Assembly (NCBI RefSeq): GCF_900177545.1 | Contig: NZ_FXBQ01000001.1 | Coordinates: 3,541,307-3,605,306, forward strand | Reading direction: 5' to 3' | DNA from: Maritimibacter sp. HL-12 | Lineage (GTDB): Bacteria; Pseudomonadota; Alphaproteobacteria; Rhodobacterales; Rhodobacteraceae | DNA: 64,000 bases | Part shown: positions 1-7,778 of the stretch, in pieces | Position numbering within the stretch: position 1 is the first letter of the stretch | Layout: each line of letters begins with the position of its first letter | Position numbers and translations under genes: made by a program | Notes under the pieces: generated by a model | What the model saw: only the letters and a program-made list of their open reading frames with translations | Database searches by the model: none | Told to the model about the DNA's origin: nothing

Positions 1-1
1 C

Positions 2-358
2 GTTGACGGAGATTTCTCCAATCACTTTCGGGAGGAGCTAGTAAACGAAATTGGGGGCGTCATTCCGGATATAAACTCGCTCCTTTCCAGCTTAGGAGCA
101 ACCCATAAACAAAGATACCGGTATGATGACTTTGTTGCGCAGATAACCGCCTACCAGAATACTGAGGATTGCAACTCAGAAACAAAGAGGCTCTCTGCAG
201 TGGGGATTGCCAAGATACTATTCCACTTCAGCATTATTGGCAACGCACCCCAAAATCGTCGCCCAATTTTTAAATACCAAAGGAATCACTTGGCCCTAAA
301 TGCATCAGAGCCGATAGTGGTTCACCGAGGATTGGTGAAGACCCTTGGCCTCCATTAA
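2..358 (+). CDS. C-terminal part of an unrecognised cargo protein (5' end outside window)
   Basis: An open frame enters from the left edge and ends at TAA 356-358, giving 118 residues. The end of the protein (RRPIFKYQRNHLALN, then IVVHRGLVKTLGLH) recalls the C-terminus of large P-loop ATPases of the Sll1717 type, but this is from memory and only a weak hint. The stretch is visibly AT-richer than everything around it and uses codons such as aaa, ata and tta that the neighbouring genes avoid, so it looks like recently acquired cargo of the integrated element. It faces the minus-strand element genes. The N-terminal domains that would settle its function are not in the window. Confidence 0.55.
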   Translation, partial: VDGDFSNHFREELVNEIGGVIPDINSLLSSLGATHKQRYRYDDFVAQITAYQNTEDCNSETKRLSAVGIAKILFHFSIIGNAPQNRRPIFKYQRNHLALNASEPIVVHRGLVKTLGLH

Positions 359-410
359 TATCCCTCTAACCAGATGTGATTAGCCCCGTTACTGACTGGC
401 AACGTCACGT

Positions 411-944
411 CTAGTCCCTCCGCCGCGTCTCCGGGTCCAGCACCGCCTCAATGGCGCGCTGGCCGGGGATGCGCTCCACCGCATCGGGCCGGATCGGGCT
501 GTCATACAGGCCCGCCTGCCGCTGCGCCTCAAGGAACTCCTCCATCGTCAATTTGTTCGGCACCACCAGCACCCCGCCGGTGTCGATGTTCACGTTCACC
601 CCGACCTGCTCGCCTTCGCGGTATCCGTGGCGGGCCTTCAAGAGGAACATCGCCGGGACATACTGGCCCGCCATCGCCAGATCATGCAGGACGCCCACGA
701 GCTTGTCGTGTTCGGTCGCGCGGCCCCGGTCGATTGCCTCCTGCACCGCAGGGTCGCGCCGCTTCGCAGCGCGAAAGGCATCCTTGCCCATCCGCAGGGC
801 CTTGGCCATCGTCGCCTCGGCCACGCCGCGCGCGGCAAGCTCCTCCACGATCTTCAATCCGCGCTTGCCGACGCGATAGGCCGGACCACCGGGGGTGCCG
901 TCCGATACGCGGCGCGCGATTGCGTCAAACCTGTCGTCATCCAT
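411..944 (-). CDS. Terminase small subunit-like HTH protein
   Basis: This encodes 177 residues. Residues about 40-75 form a helix-turn-helix (VAEATMAKALRMGKDAFRAA) followed by RRDPAVQEAIDRGRA. A helical stretch ending MFLLKARHGYREGEQVG comes next. That arrangement is typical of phage terminase small subunits and related phBC6A51-type homeodomain proteins, which bind packaging-site DNA. The C-terminal third is charged and has no motif I recognise. The start codon lies inside the last codons of the upstream serine recombinase gene (8-base overlap), so the two are probably translationally coupled. No large terminase subunit is seen in the window. If the assignment is right, the element may redirect packaging as phage satellites do; otherwise it could be a DNA-binding regulator. 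Confidence 0.6.
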   Translation of the reverse strand: MDDDRFDAIARRVSDGTPGGPAYRVGKRGLKIVEELAARGVAEATMAKALRMGKDAFRAAKRRDPAVQEAIDRGRATEHDKLVGVLHDLAMAGQYVPAMFLLKARHGYREGEQVGVNVNIDTGGVLVVPNKLTMEEFLEAQRQAGLYDSPIRPDAVERIPGQRAIEAVLDPETRRRD

Positions 945-1554
945 CTGCCATCTCCTTGTCGAACTCTTGGCAAACCCTCTGGCTCAGGCCCTTGCCGCAT
1001 TTCAGGTTGCGCGCGATCCGGTCCATCCCCATCCCGTCCGCGCGCAGGGCGCGGATCGCGTCGATCAGCGCGTCAGAGGCCGGGACGCGACCGATCTGTT
1101 TGCCGCGCGCCCGGGCGCGGGCCATTCCGGCTTTCGTGCGCTCCACGATCATCGCCCGCTCGAACTCGGCAAACACGCCCGACATCTGCAACAGGGCGCG
1201 GCCCGCCGGTGTCGAGGTGTCGAGCGCTTGCTGTTCCAGAAAGAGGTCGCAGCCGACGCTGCGTAGCGTCTCGAACAGGTCCACCAGATCGCGCAGGGAT
1301 CGCCCGAGGCGCGACACATCCCACGCCATCACCACGTCGAACCGGCGGCGCGCGGCGTCCTTCATCATCGCGTCCAGCCCGGGCCGCGCGCGGCTGGCCC
1401 CGGATACCGTCTCGACATATTCGCACACAACCGCCCAGCCCGCGCGCTCCGCCACCTCTCGCAGGCGGATAAGCTGGTTCTCGGGCGTCTGTTCGCCGGT
1501 CGATACCCGGGCATAGATCGCGGCGCGGCGGGGGGGTGTTTTCGGAAAGTCCAT
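937..1554 (-). CDS. Small serine recombinase (resolvase/invertase family)
   Basis: This 205-residue protein carries the resolvase N-terminal domain: AIYARVSTGEQ holds the catalytic serine near residue 20, and WDVSRLGRSLRDL and ERTKAGMARARARGKQIGR follow in the usual order. A C-terminal helix-turn-helix (ALIDAIRALRADGMGMDRIA) fits the Hin/Gin/Tn3-resolvase size class. The start at 1554 is chosen because GGAG lies about 10 bases upstream; an in-frame start 30 bases earlier lacks such a site. The gene overlaps the terminase-like gene by 8 bases. In a mobile element it may resolve multimers, invert a segment or control an alternative integration route beside the tyrosine integrase. Confidence 0.9.
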   Translation of the reverse strand: MDFPKTPPRRAAIYARVSTGEQTPENQLIRLREVAERAGWAVVCEYVETVSGASRARPGLDAMMKDAARRRFDVVMAWDVSRLGRSLRDLVDLFETLRSVGCDLFLEQQALDTSTPAGRALLQMSGVFAEFERAMIVERTKAGMARARARGKQIGRVPASDALIDAIRALRADGMGMDRIARNLKCGKGLSQRVCQEFDKEMADG

Positions 1555-1584
1555 TGTTGTTGCTCCATTTCTTCTCTCAACCAT

Positions 1585-2159
1585 AGGTAGAACATACCGC
1601 GAACACAGTTGGGCCGTCTATCCGAAAGCACCCTGTGCCGGTCGGTCCGGGGGTGGCCTGCGCGGCGGGGATAGACACCTGCGAATATGGGCTTTCAGGC
1701 GGCCAGATCGCGCGACCCTTGCGGGGTGGCCATTGCCCAGAAAGATCAGGCCGAGGGGATCGGCGCGGCGGATCGCGGATCGCAACACCAAGACCAGCCC
1801 AGCGGGGCGCGGGATCGGGCGTGGCCTTTTAGGAGCGGCGCACAACGCGGGTTTCGGTGTTTCCGGCCACACGGCCCCGGTTTCAGCCGGCGCGGCGCGG
1901 TCGGGGTTCGGTCGCACCCCGGTCGGGGTTCGGTCGGGGCTTCCAATCCGCTAACGCCCATAACGGCAACGGTTTCTTTCATCCGGTCGGGGCGGTCGGG
2001 GTTAGTCTCAACATATCCCGCAGAGCGAAGGAAAAAGAGAGATAGAGACAAACCGGAACACACAATAGGCGGAAACCCCGACCGCCCCGACCGGGACAGC
2101 TAAGCCCCTGTTATTTTGGGCAGGGGCCGGGGCGAACCCCGACCCGAACCCCGACCGGC
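1585..2159. other. Repeat-rich non-coding block between primase and recombinase genes
   Basis: This is 575 bases with no convincing gene. Open frames exist on both strands but have Arg/Pro/Gly-dominated translations and no good ribosome binding sites. From about 1899 to 2159 there are many copies of the word GGTCGGGG or its complement, direct on the left (around 1899-2003) and inverted on the right (around 2074-2159). Between the arms lies a purine-rich, AT-richer segment (about 2020-2060). Repeats flanking an AT-richer core beside a primase-helicase are the usual look of a replication origin in small replicating elements, but promoter or terminator functions are also possible. Confidence 0.55.
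1983..2094. repeat. Perfect 21-bp inverted repeat, 70-base spacer
   Basis: Positions 1983-2003 and 2074-2094 are exact reverse complements over 21 bases (left arm begins CCGGTCGGGGCGGTCGGGG). Each arm contains two GGTCGGGG words, and further copies lie on both sides, so this is the best-conserved part of a repeat cluster. It sits upstream of the serine recombinase and downstream of the primase-helicase on the minus strand. Confidence 0.85.
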
Positions 2160-4685
2160 CTAGAACGGCGGATCGTCCGACCTGGGCCGCGCGTCGAACC
2201 CGGACCGCAGGGCAATGCCACCATACGCCTCAATCCGCCGCTTTCCGGTCGGGTCGTGCGGATCGCGGGGCCGGTAGGGCCTCACCGCTTGGTCGGTCGC
2301 GGAATAGAGGTCCTGCGCGAAGATGTTGGCCTTGCCGACATAGTCCTGCCCCATATGCTCCCGGTGCCATTCGCGGAAGGCCGCAAACAGCCGATCCTTT
2401 GCCACCCAGAGGTCGCCGCCGATATCGCACCATTCGCGCACGAAGGCCGGGATGGGCGACGATAGGTCCGTCATCTGCAAGGCAACGTCACGCCCCGCCT
2501 CGGGCTGTGTAATCCGGTGCGTCGCCCGAACGCGGCGCCAGCCATCGACGGCCCATAGAAGGATGCCGGGCAATTCGGCGGCAAGGTTTCGCTTTAGGTC
2601 GGGGTCTTCGCGTCCATAGAAGCTCTGCCGCATCGGCAACACGACGAAACGCGAAACCAGCGCACCCGACCTATCCGCGAACTTTGGCACCTCATTCGTC
2701 ATCACGACAAACCGCGTCCGCAGCGTCACCTCGACAGCGTGGCGATGCTTGCGGTTCACGCTCACGCGATCTTCGCCCGTGATCCGCAGCAGGTTTTCCG
2801 CCACCGCCGCCTCATCGGTGCGACCACTCAGGCGCATATCCGACACGATGGCAAGTTGCTTCGCCAAGAGCGGTTCCAGCCCGAAGTCGCTGCGCCCGAA
2901 GCTGTTCAGCGACGGCGCGACGGTATTTGCCTCACCGACCAACTTGCCCATAATGTGGCCGATGGTCCCCTTGCCCGACCGCTTCGGGCCGGGGAGCAGC
3001 AGGGCCTTCTGCAAGCTGGTGTCGGGGGTCAGCAGGTATCCCATAAACTCCTGCAACGCGGCAATGCAGTCGGCTTCATCATCCCCGGGCCAGACCTCGC
3101 GCAGGAACCGCAGCCACCGTTCGGGCGGCGGCGCGTCCGGGTCGTGCGAGAAGTCGAGCGCATTGCGCGTAAAAAGGTCCGGCGTGGCCGGCAAGAGGTC
3201 CCCCGTGGGCAGGTGCAACAGGCCCGAACGGGTCGGCAAGAGCTCCATCGGATCGGGGCCGGACCGCCCGTCCAGCCAAAGCGGCGGTTCCTCGCGCGAC
3301 GGTGGCAGGTGCGACACGGCGCGCAGCGCGTCGATTGCGCCCGACACCATCTCGCTCTTGGGCACCATAGGCTTCACGCCGTCCTTTTCCGTCTCAACGC
3401 GGCAGGTCTCAAGGAACCGCCAGACCTCCGACCGCACCGTGTCGTCGGCCACACCGACATAGGCCGCGCCGTCCCAGTCAAGGAACTCTTGCTGGTGGTG
3501 CCGCAGGTTCGGCCGCAAGACATCGCGGCAGGCCCGCGCAAGATCCATCGGCAGGGGCCGGAGGATAGGACCCGGAGCGGGTTGCTCCTCGTGGGCACGG
3601 GCGATCTGGCGGTCGGCATAGCGGTCCGCACCCTTCTGTTCCAAGACGTGCGCACTCACGGCTAAATCCGGGTCGAGGATCACCGCCTTCATTTCAGCGT
3701 CAGATACCCCTGCGCGGATCATCTCGCACAGCACATAGAGCACGAGGCGGGATCGGTCTTCCCAGCGGCCCGGGTCATCGGGATCGTTGCCGGTCACGAT
3801 CAGCGCCTTCACCCGGTCGGACACCGGCAAGGCCGACACGTCCACATCGGCAACCGCCGACACGGCCCGGACAGGCCCGGTCTTGGCCGTCGCCGTCGCG
3901 GCCTTGGCAAGTGGCGCGAAATCGGCCAGCCGGTAGCGCAAGGACCAATCCGCGAAGATCACGCGCGCCACGCGCGGCTTCCGCCCCTTCTTGCGCTTCT
4001 TCTCGCCCGGCAGGTTCACCGTGCCCGGCAGCCTCATAATCCGGTCGATGTTGTGGCAATCATCCCCGCCAAGCGCGACCTCGATGCGCCGGTTCCGATC
4101 TTCGACCGGCAGGTGCCGCGCTTCGTCGCCGCGTTCACCCTCCATCACCACAGGCGCGTCGAGCAACCAGAAGCTCTGGTATCCACCGCCACTGTCAACG
4201 ATCACGCTGGGCGCGGGATCGTGTTCGCGCAGAACCCTTTCTGCCCGCTCACGCTCGGCAGCCAGCGGTTCCCCCGCGCGCGGGTCAACATCGACGTGCA
4301 GCGCAATCGCAGACTCAATGTCGGATTTCTTGGGCTTGCTGCTCGCCGGAGCGAACACGCGGTTCACGGTAAAGTAGATGTTCTGGCGACCCTGCCGCGC
4401 TTCGATCCACTCGGCCATCCGGTCGCGGTCACCGGCGCCAAAGGTCGCCGTGGTGGTCTTGTCGCCGTCCAGTGGGATCGCGGTCAGGACGCGCGGCCCG
4501 TCCCCGCACCAATGGTCAAGGAAGTCGAGCGCCGCGCCGGTGTTGGGCAACAAGCCTTTTTCGTCGCCCGGATCATCACCCGGCGGTATACTCGCGGCAT
4601 CAGGGTGATGATGATGGTTCCTGTCCTCTGCGCCCCCGGCCCGCTGCCCAGCGCCGGGGGTGCTTTCGTTCTCCGGCCCGCTCAT
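2160..4685 (-). CDS. Phage/plasmid-type primase-helicase (AEP-like primase plus SF3 D5 helicase)
   Basis: This 841-residue protein is the probable replicase of the integrated element. After a low-complexity N-terminus with a HHHH run, residues about 95-230 look like an archaeo-eukaryotic-type primase: IALHVDVDPRAGEP supplies the acidic pair and VIVDSGGGYQSFWLL the glycine-rich motif. The C-terminal half is a superfamily 3 helicase of the D5/P4 type, with Walker A GPKRSGKGT near residue 570, Walker B-like LAIVSDM and a sensor FVVMTNEVPKF. Its start overlaps the stop of the upstream HTH gene (ATGA). Proteins with this domain order initiate replication of satellites and plasmids, usually from an adjacent origin, and the repeat block at 1899-2159 lies immediately downstream. 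Confidence 0.85.
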   Translation of the reverse strand: MSGPENESTPGAGQRAGGAEDRNHHHHPDAASIPPGDDPGDEKGLLPNTGAALDFLDHWCGDGPRVLTAIPLDGDKTTTATFGAGDRDRMAEWIEARQGRQNIYFTVNRVFAPASSKPKKSDIESAIALHVDVDPRAGEPLAAERERAERVLREHDPAPSVIVDSGGGYQSFWLLDAPVVMEGERGDEARHLPVEDRNRRIEVALGGDDCHNIDRIMRLPGTVNLPGEKKRKKGRKPRVARVIFADWSLRYRLADFAPLAKAATATAKTGPVRAVSAVADVDVSALPVSDRVKALIVTGNDPDDPGRWEDRSRLVLYVLCEMIRAGVSDAEMKAVILDPDLAVSAHVLEQKGADRYADRQIARAHEEQPAPGPILRPLPMDLARACRDVLRPNLRHHQQEFLDWDGAAYVGVADDTVRSEVWRFLETCRVETEKDGVKPMVPKSEMVSGAIDALRAVSHLPPSREEPPLWLDGRSGPDPMELLPTRSGLLHLPTGDLLPATPDLFTRNALDFSHDPDAPPPERWLRFLREVWPGDDEADCIAALQEFMGYLLTPDTSLQKALLLPGPKRSGKGTIGHIMGKLVGEANTVAPSLNSFGRSDFGLEPLLAKQLAIVSDMRLSGRTDEAAVAENLLRITGEDRVSVNRKHRHAVEVTLRTRFVVMTNEVPKFADRSGALVSRFVVLPMRQSFYGREDPDLKRNLAAELPGILLWAVDGWRRVRATHRITQPEAGRDVALQMTDLSSPIPAFVREWCDIGGDLWVAKDRLFAAFREWHREHMGQDYVGKANIFAQDLYSATDQAVRPYRPRDPHDPTGKRRIEAYGGIALRSGFDARPRSDDPPF

Positions 4686-4954
4686 TCCGACACCTCGCCC
4701 GGTTCGACGCGGTGCTGGGCCATCCAGTCACGCAGATCGGTCACGCGGTAGCGCACGAGCTTGCCCGAGGCGCGGATAAAGGCAGGGCCACGCCCTTCCT
4801 TGCGCATCGTCTCCATTCCAGCAGGCGTCAGCCCGAGAAATGCGGCGGCGTGGGCCGTGTTAAGGTATTCAGGGGGTGGCGCATATCGGCCAGTGGCATA
4901 GCCATCGGCCATTTCCTTCGCCACAAGCTTTGCGAATGCAACAGGATCGTCCAT
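4682..4954 (-). CDS. AlpA/excisionase-like HTH protein
   Basis: This 90-residue protein has a MerR-type winged-helix C-terminal half: EYLNTAHAAAFLGLTPAGM, then MRKEGRGPAFIRASGKLVR and YRVTDLRDWMAQH. This is the helix_turn_helix_17 pattern of AlpA regulators and excisionases. The start at 4954 is chosen because GGAGG lies 5-9 bases upstream; an in-frame ATG 78 bases earlier would give a longer form without this site. The stop overlaps the start of the primase-helicase by 4 bases (ATGA), so the two are coupled. Its position between integrase and replicase fits a directionality factor or an activator of element genes. Confidence 0.75.
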   Translation of the reverse strand: MDDPVAFAKLVAKEMADGYATGRYAPPPEYLNTAHAAAFLGLTPAGMETMRKEGRGPAFIRASGKLVRYRVTDLRDWMAQHRVEPGEVSE

Positions 4955-5125
4955 AGAGCCTCCTGCCCCGTTTCGGGGCAATAGAGGCTCGCGGCTGGTC
5001 CTTAGCGTCCGCGACATGGGGCCTAGCCGCACCCGCCCGAAGGCAAGGCTCCCCTCGTGGGGATTTATAGCGACCGTTGTGCCGTGGCCCGCCGGTTAAG
5101 ATGTCAACGGCGCCGTTATACCGGC
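4955..5125. promoter_or_regulatory. Intergenic control region between integrase and excisionase genes
   Basis: These 171 bases separate the integrase stop from the HTH gene start on the minus strand. They contain a 12-base perfect palindrome AACGGCGCCGTT at 5106-5117, flanked by near-repeated words CCGGTTAAG (about 5092) and CCGGCTTAAG (about 5121). The region is where the promoter and operator for the HTH-primase pair should lie. No -35/-10 pair is assigned. Confidence 0.4.
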
Positions 5126-6433
5126 TTAAGCGGGGCTGCGTCTAGATGCTGGTTCTTGTTGCCGAAGGTTTTCCATCATCACCGTGCTTATGCGCTCTTG
5201 GGCCAGCAGAAGCTGGTTCCAGACGCCCGTTCGGCTGCCGTAGGTGCCCGAGTGGGTGTCGCCCTTCTGCGAATGGTTCATCAGCTTCTTCGACAGGTTG
5301 TCGCTCACCACGGCCCATTCGCAGGCGTTCCGGTAGGTGTGGCGCAGACCGTGGCCCGAACACGGCAACTTGGGTTCGGTGGTCGCATAGAGCGACATAT
5401 GTCCGGCGAAATCTCCGCTGCCGCGCTTGGCCTTGGACGGATCGCCCGGGAATATCCATTCACGCGCAAGGGCGGCCTGGTAGACCTTTGCGGCACGGCG
5501 GGCGCGCGCAAGGCAGGCCAGCATCGGACGCGTCAGGGGAATATCATAGGCACGGGCCTTGCCGCCTTTGGGCGTCGGGATGTGCAGCCGCCGCCCGGCC
5601 ACGTCGAGGTGTTCCCAGCGTGCCGTCGCAATGGCCCCCGACCGGCTGCCGGACAGCAGCAGGAATAGCTGAAATTCAGCACGCACACGATTTTCCATCG
5701 CAAGGTATGCCTGCCACCACTCGGCAAGGTCGGACAGGTCCATCGCCTTCTTGTCGCCGTTCTGTTCCTCCGGGTTATACGTCACCTGCCGGGTCGGGTG
5801 CCATCCGTCCGGGTTTGGCCGAACGTGCCCGCGTTCGAGTGCCCAGTTATAGATCACGCGGAGGGTCCGCATCGCGCCGTTCGCGGCATAGGTGCCACCG
5901 TGCTGCGGATGCGTCTGCTTCGCGGAAATCGCATCGTGTCGGGCCGCGACCTTTCGCGCCCCCGCCTCGGTCGCCAAGTCTTCCAATGGCGTGTCGCGCC
6001 AGATGCCCAGAAGGTGGTCGGCTTCGACGGCATTTCGGTAGCTCTCGACGGTCGCGGGGCTGCGGCCCCGGCGCTCTATCGCAGATCGGTAAAGGCCCCA
6101 TGCCTCGCCCAGGGTCACGCCCCGCGATTTGTCGGCGGCCAGATCGCCGGTCAGGATCGCGGCAATCTCTGCCTTGGCCTGTTCGCGCGCCGTCTTCACG
6201 CTGGTTTCGGGAAACGACGCGAAGGCCCGGCGCACCGTCTTGCGCGCCTTGCGCATAATGTCATCAAGCACGCGCAGTTCGCGCTGCACGACCCAGCTTT
6301 TCGCGGTCTTGCCGACTTTAAGGTAAAGCCCCGGTTCGACCTCATCCGCGATCAGCTTCTGCCCCTTGGGCAGGAAGGGAAACTTGGCGGCCATCGCGTC
6401 TGTCAGGCGGGCCTTGGTTGGGTAGGTGGTCAT
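5126..6433 (-). CDS. Tyrosine site-specific integrase
   Basis: This 435-residue phage-type integrase inserts the element at a tRNA gene. The catalytic set is visible in order: Arg in LLSGSRSGAIATARWEH, His-x-x-Arg in HGLRHTYRNAC, a later His in MNHSQKGD and the nucleophilic Tyr in THSGTYGS near residue 405. The N-terminal 100 residues resemble the arm-binding/DUF4102-like part (GLYLKVGKTAKSWVVQREL), and the central SAM-like core-binding region covers about residues 120-220. It reads leftward away from the att site at 6586-6633, the usual position for an integrase. It lies within about 150 bases of repeated motifs that may be its arm sites. Confidence 0.95.
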   Translation of the reverse strand: MTTYPTKARLTDAMAAKFPFLPKGQKLIADEVEPGLYLKVGKTAKSWVVQRELRVLDDIMRKARKTVRRAFASFPETSVKTAREQAKAEIAAILTGDLAADKSRGVTLGEAWGLYRSAIERRGRSPATVESYRNAVEADHLLGIWRDTPLEDLATEAGARKVAARHDAISAKQTHPQHGGTYAANGAMRTLRVIYNWALERGHVRPNPDGWHPTRQVTYNPEEQNGDKKAMDLSDLAEWWQAYLAMENRVRAEFQLFLLLSGSRSGAIATARWEHLDVAGRRLHIPTPKGGKARAYDIPLTRPMLACLARARRAAKVYQAALAREWIFPGDPSKAKRGSGDFAGHMSLYATTEPKLPCSGHGLRHTYRNACEWAVVSDNLSKKLMNHSQKGDTHSGTYGSRTGVWNQLLLAQERISTVMMENLRQQEPASRRSPA

Positions 6434-6449
6434 ATGTGCCTCCGGTCTG

Positions 6450-6577
6450 GCGTAAGGCTCGCGTAAGGCTACATTGGGGTCAAGGTATCTTTGCGGAGCC
6501 GTCTATGGGGGTGGGTTTGCGTCTCAAGTCATTGTTTTCGCTTGGATTAGCCTAGCTTAGCCGTCCACCAGCCGTCT
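6450..6577. repeat. Direct repeats near att site, candidate integrase arm sites
   Basis: The word GCGTAAGGCT occurs twice 11 bases apart (6450-6459 and 6461-6470). AGCCGTC followed by T or C occurs three times (6497-6504, 6559-6566, 6570-6577). All lie between the integrase start and the tRNA-Asn fragment, where arm-type binding sites of tyrosine integrases and accessory-factor sites are expected. Confidence 0.45.
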
Positions 6578-6585
6578 AGCCCATA

Positions 6586-6633
6586 GAACTGTTAATCAAT
6601 TGGTCGTAGGTTCGATCCCTACCGCCGGAGCCA
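6586..6633 (+). pseudogene. 3' fragment of tRNA-Asn(GTT): element attachment site
   Basis: The sequence runs from the anticodon loop (GTT at 6591-6593) through a T-arm (GTAGG, TTCGATC, CCTAC) to an acceptor strand ending GGAGCCA. No D-arm or 5' acceptor strand precedes it, so this is not a functional tRNA. Tyrosine integrases that target a tRNA 3' end leave an intact tRNA at one end of the element and a copy of the 3' part at the other, and this is the latter. The intact tRNA-Asn should lie beyond the left edge of the window. Confidence 0.85.
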
Positions 6634-7045
6634 AAATCTTCACAAAAACCCGGGATTAGGGGAAGGTCCGAACCGGGCCTGAAAGCCTGTGTTGCGCGAA
6701 GGGGCCGTTGTTGCCTGGCAAGGTATCTGCCCTTGATCCAGCACTTGCCGCGCGCCTGCCGCATGCGTGGTATCCCGGGCGGGCGGCTGGGTGTGTTGGC
6801 GCCATCGGGATCACGGTGCACCCGGGGCTTCAGCCCTTGCGCAATTCTCCATGCCGCTGGGCAGGCACCCCGGATCATCGGGTCCGGTGATCATCCGGGC
6901 TGTTTGCGGCATATCGGCGGCAAGCCGCGGGAGGGACTTGAACCGGATGTCGCCAGACCGAGTTGGGTGCAATGATGGTGCCGGGTGTCGCCAAGGACGG
7001 CCGCGAAGCCGGAACCGGGGTCACGCCGGAAACAGGGAAGAGAGG
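6634..7045. other. Gene-free chromosome-side flank of the att site
   Basis: These 412 bases lie between the tRNA-Asn fragment and the exoD-like gene. I see no gene with a plausible start, and short frames here translate to Arg/Gly/Pro-rich junk. A ribosome binding site for the next gene (GAGAGG) is at the right end. No terminator hairpin or repeat stands out. Confidence 0.5.
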
Positions 7046-7618
7046 ATGCAGGACGTCGCCGACATGCTGGACCGGCTCGACGCACTCGGCGCAACGCGGC
7101 AGCGCGTGACGCTCGACGCCGTGCGCGATTGCCTTGGCAGGCATGCCTTCACGTCGGCGCTGCTGACCTCCGGGCTCCTGGCCCTCAGCCCGCTCGGCGA
7201 TCTGCCCGGCACCTCGGCCATTCTCGGCGGCGTCATCGCGGCGATCAGCGTGCAGATGCTGCTCGGGCGCAGCGATCTGTGGCTCCCGCCATTCCTTCTC
7301 CGGCGCGGCTTTGCTGGCCGCCGTCTGTGTCAGGCCGCGCGTGTGCTGCGACCGGCGGTTCGGATCCTCGGCGTGGTGGTGCGGCGAAGGCTCGCATGGC
7401 TGACCGCCGGGGCCTTCGAGCGGGCGATCGCCGCGATCATCCTGCTTCTCGCACTTACGCTCCCGCCGCTCGAGATCGTGCCCTTCGGGGCCACCGTGCC
7501 GTCTTCGGTCATCACCCTCCTTGCCGTCTCCCTCTTTGCGCGGGACGGGCTGCTTGCGTTGCTCTCCCTCGCCCTGATGGTCGCTGGCGGCTGGTTCGTT
7601 GTGGCGCTGGCGGGTTGA
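7046..7618 (+). CDS. exoD: ExoD family (exopolysaccharide synthesis) membrane protein
   Basis: This 190-residue integral membrane protein matches the ExoD family: an N-terminal cytoplasmic helix, TLDAVRDCLGRHAFTSALL, the glycine/proline turn SPLGDLPGTSAILGGVIAAI, and hydrophobic helices at about 130-150, 150-165 and 170-190. ExoD was described in rhizobial exopolysaccharide production and alkaline tolerance; its biochemical activity is unknown. The ATG at 7046 is preceded by AAGAGAGG at good spacing. It starts a same-strand series of membrane genes on the chromosome side of the att site. Confidence 0.75.
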   Translation: MQDVADMLDRLDALGATRQRVTLDAVRDCLGRHAFTSALLTSGLLALSPLGDLPGTSAILGGVIAAISVQMLLGRSDLWLPPFLLRRGFAGRRLCQAARVLRPAVRILGVVVRRRLAWLTAGAFERAIAAIILLLALTLPPLEIVPFGATVPSSVITLLAVSLFARDGLLALLSLALMVAGGWFVVALAG

Positions 7619-7778
7619 CCACGGGGCCACCCGGCGCCGGGGGTGGGCCGGAAGCCCGCCGGGCGGCACCGGGCAGGCTCACGCAGGGGGCAAGCCCGGA
7701 ACACTTGGGCGAGCAGCCTGTTTCGCGACCTGATAGGCTGGAAGAACCACCTCGAATCGAGGCGATGCGGAGGACATC

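Noticed and set aside
1618..1917. 99-residue minus-strand frame with GTG start between recombinase and primase
   Set aside because: No ribosome binding site, Arg/Pro-rich translation and overlap with the repeat block argue against a gene; conservation would be needed.
1687..2103. 138-residue plus-strand frame in the same block
   Set aside because: It runs through the inverted repeats, has no domain and opposes all neighbouring element genes.
6576..6878. 100-residue minus-strand frame ending GGRDRTYDQLIN
   Set aside because: This ending is the antisense reading of the tRNA-Asn fragment, a common false gene at tRNA sites.
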